Shown in pieces: positions 28,491-35,473 of a stretch of DNA of 50,739 bases. The notes beneath the pieces are model-generated. The model did no database searches, was not told the origin of the DNA, and saw only the letters and a program-made list of their open reading frames with translations. Where the stretch lies: positions 201,716-252,454 of the forward strand of contig CALRFD010000001.1 of assembly GCA_943356485.1 (NCBI GenBank), written 5' to 3'. The position numbers and the translations under genes are program-made. Every line of letters starts with the position of its first letter. The first letter of the stretch is position 1. The stretch is from Patescibacteria group bacterium (lineage in GTDB: Bacteria; Patescibacteriota; Microgenomatia; Daviesbacterales; UBA10151).

Positions 28491-28513
28491 TCCTTCGACT
28501 TTGCTCAGGATAA
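28491..28513. repeat. Family B repeat abutting hrcA start
   Basis: tccttcgactttgctcaggataa. Confidence 0.65.
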
Positions 28514-28517
28514 ATAT

Positions 28518-29246
28518 ATGGTAGATCTAAGCGATCGACAACAAGCACTTTTAAAAGCAATAGTGGAAGAGTATATAGAGTCAGCAGAACCGATCGGTTC
28601 TGAGGTTATCGAAAGGAAATATAACCTTGGTGTCTCCCCTGCTACTATACGAATAGAGATGGGGAAGCTAACTGATATGGGTTATTTAAGACAGCCCCAT
28701 ACATCTGCCGGAAGAGCACCGACTAGTATGGGCATGAAATTTTATATCAGTGATCTGATGAAAGAAAAGACGCTGCCGATAACTGCTGAGGTTTCTATCA
28801 AAGAAAAGATGTGGCAGCAAAGGTATAAGAGCGAGCGGTTAATTAAGGAGGCTGTTTCAGCTCTAGCCCAAAGGTTGAATATGCTGGGCTTGGCAGTAGA
28901 TGATGAGAAGGCGGTTTACTATGCCGGGACTTCGAATATCTTGGATTGGCCGGAGTTTTATGATATTGATGTAACCAGGTTTGTCCTGTCTTTATTTGAC
29001 GAAAATCCCAGGTTACAGGAGATAATTGGTATGGCGCAAGGATCTGATCCAATACATATTTTATTTGGTGAAGATATGGGTTTTGAATATTTAAGGCCAA
29101 CCAGCTTTGTGTTTACAAAGTATAATGTGGCACACGATAAGACTGGAGTTATTGGAGTTATAGGGCCGGCCAGGATGAACTTTTCTCTGGTACTGCCTTA
29201 TGTAAAATATGTAAGAGATTTGCTTAATGAAGCAATTCAAATTTAA
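28518..29246 (+). CDS. hrcA: Heat-inducible transcription repressor HrcA (short)
   Basis: LSDRQQALLKAIVEEYIESAEPIGSEVIERKYNLGVSPATIRIEMGKLTDMGYLRQPHTSAGRAPT. Confidence 0.93.
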   Translation: MVDLSDRQQALLKAIVEEYIESAEPIGSEVIERKYNLGVSPATIRIEMGKLTDMGYLRQPHTSAGRAPTSMGMKFYISDLMKEKTLPITAEVSIKEKMWQQRYKSERLIKEAVSALAQRLNMLGLAVDDEKAVYYAGTSNILDWPEFYDIDVTRFVLSLFDENPRLQEIIGMAQGSDPIHILFGEDMGFEYLRPTSFVFTKYNVAHDKTGVIGVIGPARMNFSLVLPYVKYVRDLLNEAIQI

Positions 29247-29250
29247 AAAT

Positions 29251-29793
29251 ATGGCTAAGAAAAAAGAAGAAACTAATAAAATAACAGAATTAGAAACAAA
29301 AGTGGCAGAGCTGGAGAATCAGTTAAAAAGAGCTGTTGCAGACTATCATAATCTGGAAAAAAGAGTGAATGAAGGTAGGTCAGAGTTAACAGCATGGGGG
29401 ACAACAGAGCTTTTGACCAAGATGTTGACTGTTTTGGATTATCTCGAACAGGCAACAAGTGGAGCATCTGAGGTTGAAAAAAGTTCAGGATGGTTTCGGG
29501 GAGTAGAACTGGCTATAAAACAATTTAAAGATGTGCTAAAATCCGAAGGGCTGGACGAAATTGTGGCAGATCCCTCGACTGCGCTCGGGACAGGCTCCGT
29601 ATTTGATCCATCCCTTCATGAAGCTCTTGACACAAAAGAGGGGGAAGATAATAAAATATTAAAGGTGGTAAGAAGAGGATATAAGTCAAACGGCAAAGTG
29701 TTAAGGCCAGCAGGTGTGATTGTAGGAAGAAAATTAGAATCAAGCAGTGAGAATCAAGAATCAAGGGAGGAAGGAAAAGGAGAAAGTGTGTAA
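29251..29793 (+). CDS. grpE: GrpE nucleotide exchange factor
   Basis: Coiled coil, AVADYHNLEKRV, SVFDPSLHEAL, GRKL. Confidence 0.93.
   Translation: MAKKKEETNKITELETKVAELENQLKRAVADYHNLEKRVNEGRSELTAWGTTELLTKMLTVLDYLEQATSGASEVEKSSGWFRGVELAIKQFKDVLKSEGLDEIVADPSTALGTGSVFDPSLHEALDTKEGEDNKILKVVRRGYKSNGKVLRPAGVIVGRKLESSSENQESREEGKGESV
29570..29599. repeat. Family B-like palindrome in frame in grpE
   Basis: atccctcgactgcgctcgggacaggctccg; codes DPSTALGTGS. Confidence 0.7.
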
Positions 29794-29876
29794 GCGTCAT
29801 TGCGAAGCCGCTAAGTGGCTGTGGCAATCTTTATTAATCAAGATTCCCACGTCGCTTCGCTCCTCGGAATGACAAA
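29794..29876. repeat. Inverted pair of family A repeats with a very short spacer (payload-less unit)
   Basis: gtcattgcgaagccgctaagtggctgtggcaatct-ttattaatc-aagattcccacgtcgcttcgctcctcggaatgacaa. Confidence 0.8.
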
Positions 29877-29888
29877 TAAAAGAAAATT

Positions 29889-30074
29889 ATGAAATGTCCA
29901 ATTGATCAAACAGAGATGAAGAAAGGAATGATGGATAAAGATAGCCAATCGTGGTTGCCGATAGCAAATCCGATGGTGGGTATGGTAAATAAATTATTTG
30001 GAGGAATAGGTCCTTCTATGGCAAATGCGTATAAATGCCCTAAATGTGGAAAGGTAGAATTATCAACAAACTAA
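29889..30074 (+). CDS. Small zinc-ribbon-like protein inside heat-shock operon
   Basis: [13 protein letters not shown]...[11 protein letters not shown]. Confidence 0.6.
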   Translation: MKCPIDQTEMKKGMMDKDSQSWLPIANPMVGMVNKLFGGIGPSMANAYKCPKCGKVELSTN

Positions 30075-30075
30075 T

Positions 30076-32007
30076 ATGAGTAAAATAGTCGGAATTGATT
30101 TAGGAACAACAAATTCATGTGTGGCGGTAATGGAGGGTGGAAAGCCTAAAGTTATCCACTCGGCTCAAGAGGAAAATACTAACCCCTCTGTTGCCAACCC
30201 AATTAAAAAAAATGTCGGTACGGAAGCCAAACGCCAGGCGGTGGTTAATCCTAAAGAAACCATATTTTCTGTTAAAAGGCTGATGGGTCGCAAATTTAGT
30301 GACCCTGAGGTAAAACGGGATAAAGAATGGCTGCCTTATACTATCAAAGAAGGTCGGGAAGGCATGGCGGTTGTCGAGGTTGAAGGTCATGAATATACTC
30401 CACAAGAAGTCTCTGCTCAAATATTAGGCAAGATTAAAGCAGATGCAGAAAGTTATTTAGGTGAGAAAGTCACTGACGCGGTTATTACTGTCCCGGCTTA
30501 TTTTGATGATGCCCAAAGACAGGCCACCAAACAGGCTGGGGAAATTGCTGGGCTGAATGTACAAAGAATTATCAATGAGCCTACCGCGGCAGCCCTGGCT
30601 TATGGGTTAGATAAATCTCATGCCCATACTATCGCGGTTTATGATCTGGGTGGAGGGACTTTTGATATCTCTGTACTGGAGCTGGGAGAGGGAGTGATTG
30701 AAGTTAAATCCACGAACGGCGATACTCATTTAGGTGGAGATGATTTTGACCAGATTATTATAGACTGGTTGGCAGCAGAATTTAAAAAGAGTGAAGGGGT
30801 AGACTTAAAAGCTGATAAGCAAGCCCTGCAAAGACTGCGCGATGCTGCAGAAAAAGCTAAAATCGAACTTTCTTCCTCTCAGGAGGCGGAAATTTCCATT
30901 CCTTTTGTCACTGCAGATGCATCTGGTCCGAAACATCTGGAAATGAAACTGTCCAGAGCCAAGCTTGAGGCGATGGTAAAGCCTTTAGTTGATAAATCTT
31001 TTGAGGCAGTGAAAGCTTGTCTTAAAGATGCCAAACTAGATCCAAAGGATATTGATGAAGTAGTGTTGGTGGGTGGAATGACCAGGATGCCCTCTGTGCA
31101 AAAGGCGGTTCAGGACTTCTTTGGTAAAGAGCCACACAAAGGGATTAACCCGGATGAAGTAGTAGCTGTGGGAGCAGCCATCCAGGGTGGAGTTTTGGGT
31201 GGAGATGTTAAAAGTGTTTTACTTTTGGATGTCACCCCCTTAACTTTGGGTATAGAAACACTGGGCAGTGTATCAACGCCGCTTATTCCCAGAAATACTA
31301 CCATTCCTTCTTCTAAATCAGAAACTTTCTCCACTGCAGCAGATAATCAAACCTCGGTGGAAATTAACGTCTTGCAGGGTGAGCGGCCGATGGCTGCGGA
31401 TAACAAATCCCTGGGCAAGTTTATTTTAGACGGTATCCCACCAGCTCCCCGTGGTGTGCCACAGGTTGAAGTCACTTTTGATATTGATGCCAATGGGATT
31501 TTGAATGTTTCTGCCAAGGACAAAGCTACAAATAAAGAGCAAAAAATTACCATCACCGGTTCAACGGGCTTAAATAAAGAAGAAGTCGAGAAAATGACTA
31601 AAGAGGCAGAAGCCCATGCAGAAGAGGATAAAAAGAAAAAAGAAGGAATTGAAATTAAAAATCAGGCGGACACCTTAGTTTATACAGCAGAAAAATCTCT
31701 TAAAGATGCCGGGGATAAGGTGCCGGCTGATGTTCGGACTGATGTTGAACAAAAATTAAATGACCTGAAAGGCGTGATCCAAACAGCTTCCCCTGAGGAC
31801 TTAAAGCCAAAAATGGAAGCTTTATCGGAGGCTTTGCAAAAAATAGGAGCTGCGATGTATAAAGACAAAGGAGCCGGAACAACTCAGAATGACTCAGCCG
31901 GATCAGAAAGTCAGAATTCCGGTGGGTCAGAAAAGACAGAGGAAACTCCTAAAACTGAGGAAGCAGTGGAAGGCGAAGTGGTGGAAGAAGAGAAGAAAGA
32001 AGAATAG
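30076..32007 (+). CDS. dnaK: Chaperone DnaK (Hsp70)
   Basis: [41 protein letters not shown]. Confidence 0.98.
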   Translation: MSKIVGIDLGTTNSCVAVMEGGKPKVIHSAQEENTNPSVANPIKKNVGTEAKRQAVVNPKETIFSVKRLMGRKFSDPEVKRDKEWLPYTIKEGREGMAVVEVEGHEYTPQEVSAQILGKIKADAESYLGEKVTDAVITVPAYFDDAQRQATKQAGEIAGLNVQRIINEPTAAALAYGLDKSHAHTIAVYDLGGGTFDISVLELGEGVIEVKSTNGDTHLGGDDFDQIIIDWLAAEFKKSEGVDLKADKQALQRLRDAAEKAKIELSSSQEAEISIPFVTADASGPKHLEMKLSRAKLEAMVKPLVDKSFEAVKACLKDAKLDPKDIDEVVLVGGMTRMPSVQKAVQDFFGKEPHKGINPDEVVAVGAAIQGGVLGGDVKSVLLLDVTPLTLGIETLGSVSTPLIPRNTTIPSSKSETFSTAADNQTSVEINVLQGERPMAADNKSLGKFILDGIPPAPRGVPQVEVTFDIDANGILNVSAKDKATNKEQKITITGSTGLNKEEVEKMTKEAEAHAEEDKKKKEGIEIKNQADTLVYTAEKSLKDAGDKVPADVRTDVEQKLNDLKGVIQTASPEDLKPKMEALSEALQKIGAAMYKDKGAGTTQNDSAGSESQNSGGSEKTEETPKTEEAVEGEVVEEEKKEE

Positions 32008-32013
32008 TTTTTC

Positions 32014-32379
32014 CTAAATTGGGCCTGGTATTAACCCACTTAGTTCATGTGGCGACACAGCAGCTCTTCGCTCGAGAAATTCTCGTCTATGATCTAAGCG
32101 ATTAAGAATATGTGAAGCTAATCCGCCAAGTGTGCCTGTCATAATAAGTACAGTAAATGTAATCGATGGCGAATGTTCAATAATCCCGCCGAACAGGCTC
32201 ACTAGTCCGATTCCTGTTATAGCATAACCCAAACTAGTGACTGTTCTATGAAGAGTTTTAGTTCTCGTTGCATATTCAGCTAACCTATCAGAATCCATCT
32301 GGCTCACTCTGTTTTCCCACAAAGACTGATTAGTCTTCCATAACTCGCTGATCGATCCTTGGAGCACCTCCTGACTCAT
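32014..32379 (-). CDS. Hypothetical two-TM membrane protein
   Basis: ORF with hydrophobic segments; no recognised family. Confidence 0.45.
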   Translation of the reverse strand: MSQEVLQGSISELWKTNQSLWENRVSQMDSDRLAEYATRTKTLHRTVTSLGYAITGIGLVSLFGGIIEHSPSITFTVLIMTGTLGGLASHILNRLDHRREFLERRAAVSPHELSGLIPGPI

Positions 32380-32600
32380 ATAAGTAAAGCACCCTCTTTC
32401 TTAAAGATCAACTATATAGCTTTAATATCTTCAAGGTCAGCTTTAATAGCACGTCTGCTACTTTTGTTTTTACCTTTTAACATAACTATTTTAGTATCAG
32501 TTTTTCTTCAGATGATGTCAATATGTGTCTCGGTTTCACCTAAATATTTCATTTATATCACGACCGTAGCATAAATGAAAATCCGTAGGTGTCAAGCTAA

Positions 32601-32619
32601 TTCCACCTCCGAGGTGGAA
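32601..32619. repeat. Family E perfect palindrome
   Basis: ttccacctccgaggtggaa. Confidence 0.85.
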
Positions 32620-32664
32620 ATTCAACGAGTATTTTTAATGGTGGAAGCCTGATTTGTTATTTTT

Positions 32665-33037
32665 TGTCATTACGAGGAGCGAAGCGACGTAGTAATCTTG
32701 ATTAAAGAATATTTTCATATAAATCTTTAAGTTTAGGATTAAACTCCAAAATCATTTTTTCCTTCTTTAATCTAGAGTAATTTTTTATTTGTTTTTCTCG
32801 TTCGATTGCATTTTCTGGATCGTTAAATATTTCATGATAAACTAAATCATGTATCTGATATTTTTGAGTAAATCCTTTTACTAAATCATTTTTGTGTTCC
32901 CAGACTCTTCTTTTTAAGTCATTAGTTACACCGCAGTAAAGAGTAGTTCTGGAATGGTTTGAAAGTATATAGACGTAGTATTATTTATCCACAAATACAG
33001 TATAAATCAAGATTGCTACGCTTCGCTCGCAATGACA
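32665..33037. mobile_element. Candidate mobile unit: GIY-YIG ORF bracketed by inverted family A repeats
   Basis: Left tgtcattacgaggagcgaagcgacgtagtaatcttgatt (32665-32703); right aatcaagattgctacgcttcgctcgcaatgaca (33005-33037), reverse complements apart from a few differences. Confidence 0.65.
32702..32980 (-). pseudogene. GIY-YIG nuclease ORF without a start codon (not in ORF track)
   Basis: YYVYILSNHSRTTLYCGVTNDLKRRVWEHKNDLVKGFTQKYQIHDLVYHEIFNDPENAIEREKQIKNYSRLKKEKMILEFNPKLKDLYENIL; preceded in frame by TAA, no ATG/GTG/TTG. Confidence 0.85.
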
Positions 33038-33096
33038 TGGGGTTAGCTAGCACTTTTAAACATAGACTGCTATAATAACTCTCACTGCGTTCGAAG

Positions 33097-33129
33097 AATC
33101 AAGATTGCTACGCTTCGCTCGCAATGACA
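33097..33129. repeat. Solo family A repeat upstream of dnaJ, identical to 33005-33037
   Basis: aatcaagattgctacgcttcgctcgcaatgaca. Confidence 0.92.
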
Positions 33130-33137
33130 AGATATTT

Positions 33138-34046
33138 ATGGCCAATAAACGAGATTATTATGAAATTTTGGGAGTGAAAAAGGGTGCATCAGCAGATGAG
33201 ATTAAATCTGCCTATCGCCAGATGGCTAGAAAACACCATCCGGATATAGATAAAACTGCCGGAGCCTCCGAGAGGTTTAAGGAGATTGGGGAGGCATATC
33301 AGGTTCTTTCAGATCCTCAAAAGAAACAGTCATATGATCAATTTGGTCACGCTGCCTTTGATCGTGGTGCTGGCGGTGGCGGTAATCCTTTTGCAGGTGG
33401 AGGGAATCCATTTTCAGGAGGATGGCAACAGTATTCTACATCTGGAAACCCAAACATAGAATTTGATTTTGGCGGATTTGAAGATCCTTTTCAGCTATTT
33501 GAACAAATTTTTGGGGGCGGTTTTGGTGCTCAAATGAGAAGAAGGCCGACATATCAACTCAATATATCCTTTGATGAAGCCATTAAAGGGGTGACAAAAG
33601 AGGTGGAGATTGAATCAAGAAATAGCCAGGGAAGGTTAGAGCGTAAAAGGATGAAGATTAAGGTTCCTCCAGGCGCTGATAACGGAACTAAAATGAGGTT
33701 TGGAGATGTGGAAATTGTATTTAGCGTTGCCAGAAATCCTGAGTATTTAAGAGAAGGGGCGGATATTTTTTCCGAGATTAATATTAATATTCCGCAACTG
33801 GTATTAGGGGACATTTTTGAAGTAAATACAGTGCAGGGTCAGGTTAAAGTAAAAGTGCCGCCAGGAACACAACCAGGTTCATTGGTCAAACTAAAAGGTA
33901 AAGGAGCCCCCCGTCTGGGCGGAGTTGGTCATGGGGATCACTACGTCCGGGTGAATTTGGATGTGCCTAAAAACCCTTCAAAACAAGAGAAGCAATTATA
34001 TGAAGAATTGAGGAATATCTCATCTAAGAAAAAAAGTTGGTTTTGA
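33138..34046 (+). CDS. dnaJ: DnaJ/CbpA-type co-chaperone lacking zinc-finger domain
   Basis: RDYYEILGVKKGASADEIKSAYRQMARKHHPD; no CxxCxGxG repeats. Confidence 0.92.
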   Translation: MANKRDYYEILGVKKGASADEIKSAYRQMARKHHPDIDKTAGASERFKEIGEAYQVLSDPQKKQSYDQFGHAAFDRGAGGGGNPFAGGGNPFSGGWQQYSTSGNPNIEFDFGGFEDPFQLFEQIFGGGFGAQMRRRPTYQLNISFDEAIKGVTKEVEIESRNSQGRLERKRMKIKVPPGADNGTKMRFGDVEIVFSVARNPEYLREGADIFSEININIPQLVLGDIFEVNTVQGQVKVKVPPGTQPGSLVKLKGKGAPRLGGVGHGDHYVRVNLDVPKNPSKQEKQLYEELRNISSKKKSWF

Positions 34047-34102
34047 TTTTGACCTTGACCCCGATTAAATTGGGGTTGACTTCAATTTTTTGAAGGAGTA
34101 AA

Positions 34103-34174
34103 ATGAGCGTGGTTAATATTCCAATTAACGGGAGAGGTGGGCTAGTCCCACCTTTTTATTTAATTACCAAGTAA
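34103..34174 (+). CDS. Possible 23-aa leader ORF in nusA leader
   Basis: AAGGAG 5 nt before ATG; MSVVNIPINGRGGLVPPFYLITK; overlaps hairpin. Confidence 0.3.
   Translation: MSVVNIPINGRGGLVPPFYLITK
34135..34160 (+). terminator. Attenuator-like hairpin in nusA leader
   Basis: aggtggg-ctagt-cccacct-tttttattt upstream of nusA-infB. Confidence 0.7.
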
Positions 34175-34247
34175 CAATTAACCAATGATCAAACGGTTTG
34201 GTACTTGGAATTTGGTAATTGGTTATTACTTCCAGAAGGAAGTCATT

Positions 34248-35447
34248 ATGGCACAGGCACGAACAGAATTTGCAGCAGCATTAAATCAAATAGCCTCTGA
34301 AAAAGGGGTTGATGTTGGTGTAGTATTAGATGCTATCCGTCAGGCCGCCTTAGCTGCTTATAAAAAAGACCTTACTTTAAGAAATGAAGATATCCCGGAG
34401 GATTTTGAAGAATTTACCTCTGAGGTAGATCCAATCACCGGTGAGATTTCTATATTTGATAAAGATAAAAACGTCACGCCTCCGGGGTTTGCCAGAATTG
34501 CAGCTTCCATCGCCAAACAAGTTATTATGCAAAAGTTAAATGAAGCTGAACGGGGAGCAATTTTATCCGAGTATGAAGGAAAAGTTGGAGCAGTGATCTC
34601 CGGAGCTATTCAAAGACAGGAAGGCAGCACTTACTTTATTGATTTAGGAAGGGCAGAAGGGGTGCTGCCACCATCTGAACAGATACACACTGAAATTTAC
34701 CATCAAAATGTCAGGCTTAAATTTTTAGTTAAAGAAATAAGGGAGGGTGGAAGAGGTTCAGAAGTCGTAGTTTCCAGATCAGATCCGGCTTTAGTTAAAG
34801 CCCTTTTTTCTATGGAAGTACCGGAGATTCAATCCGGGGCAGTTGAGGTAAAAGCTATTGCCAGAGAAGCAGGTTCCAGAACTAAAATTGCGGCGATTTC
34901 CACCCAAGATGGTGTTGATCCTGTAGGATCCCTAGTTGGACAAAAAGGTGTCAGAGTTCAGGCTGTAATGGGTGAGTTGGGTGAAGAGAAGATTGATATT
35001 ATCAGTTTTTCGGAAGATCCTGCAAAATTTATTGCCGCTGCCCTTTCTCCGGCTAAAGAGATACAGGTTAAGTTAAGCGAGAAAGAGAAGATTGCTACAG
35101 TCACAGTTCCTGAAAGTCAGCTATCGTTAGCTATTGGGAAAAAGGGTCAAAATGTCAGACTGGCTGCCAAATTAACCGGATGGAAGATCGATATTGTGGG
35201 AGCTGTTGAGCCCCAGCCAGAGGCTGGTCAGTCTTTGGCTGAAGAAGGAAAAAAGAAAGAAGATGTAGTTGAGGAGATAAAACAGACTGAAGAAATTATC
35301 AAAGAGGCAGTCAAAGAAGAAAAACCAGGTGAAGAAGAGCAAAAATTGGAAGAAGCAATAGGCGAGATTGAAGCGAGTGAAGTTTCTTCAAAAAAGGCAA
35401 AAGAAGTACCTGTTGAAGAAGCAAAAACTGATGAAGAGTCAAAGTAA
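34248..35447 (+). CDS. nusA: Transcription elongation factor NusA with acidic C-terminal tail
   Basis: GKVGAVISGAIQRQEGSTYFIDLGRAEGVLPPSEQ, LVGQKGVRVQAVMGELGEEKIDII, SQLSLAIGKKGQNVRLAAKLTGWKIDI; start corrected to 34248. Confidence 0.95.
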   Translation: MAQARTEFAAALNQIASEKGVDVGVVLDAIRQAALAAYKKDLTLRNEDIPEDFEEFTSEVDPITGEISIFDKDKNVTPPGFARIAASIAKQVIMQKLNEAERGAILSEYEGKVGAVISGAIQRQEGSTYFIDLGRAEGVLPPSEQIHTEIYHQNVRLKFLVKEIREGGRGSEVVVSRSDPALVKALFSMEVPEIQSGAVEVKAIAREAGSRTKIAAISTQDGVDPVGSLVGQKGVRVQAVMGELGEEKIDIISFSEDPAKFIAAALSPAKEIQVKLSEKEKIATVTVPESQLSLAIGKKGQNVRLAAKLTGWKIDIVGAVEPQPEAGQSLAEEGKKKEDVVEEIKQTEEIIKEAVKEEKPGEEEQKLEEAIGEIEASEVSSKKAKEVPVEEAKTDEESK

Positions 35448-35473
35448 TATGAAAGCTCTTTGTCTAAAACATT

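Noticed and set aside
32359-32574. Plus-strand ORF MEHLLTHISK...
   Set aside because: Low-complexity hydrophobic translation, no start context, partly antisense to the start of 32014-32379.
33005-33129. Two identical 33-nt repeats considered as a CRISPR remnant
   Set aside because: Only two copies here, palindromic end to end, other copies dispersed in the window, no cas genes, and one copy forms the end of the GIY-YIG unit.
34185-34247. N-terminal extension of NusA (MIKRFGTWNLVIGYYFQKEVI)
   Set aside because: Encoded by the inverted-repeat leader; NusA homology starts at MAQARTEF (34248), preceded by an AGGA-like site.
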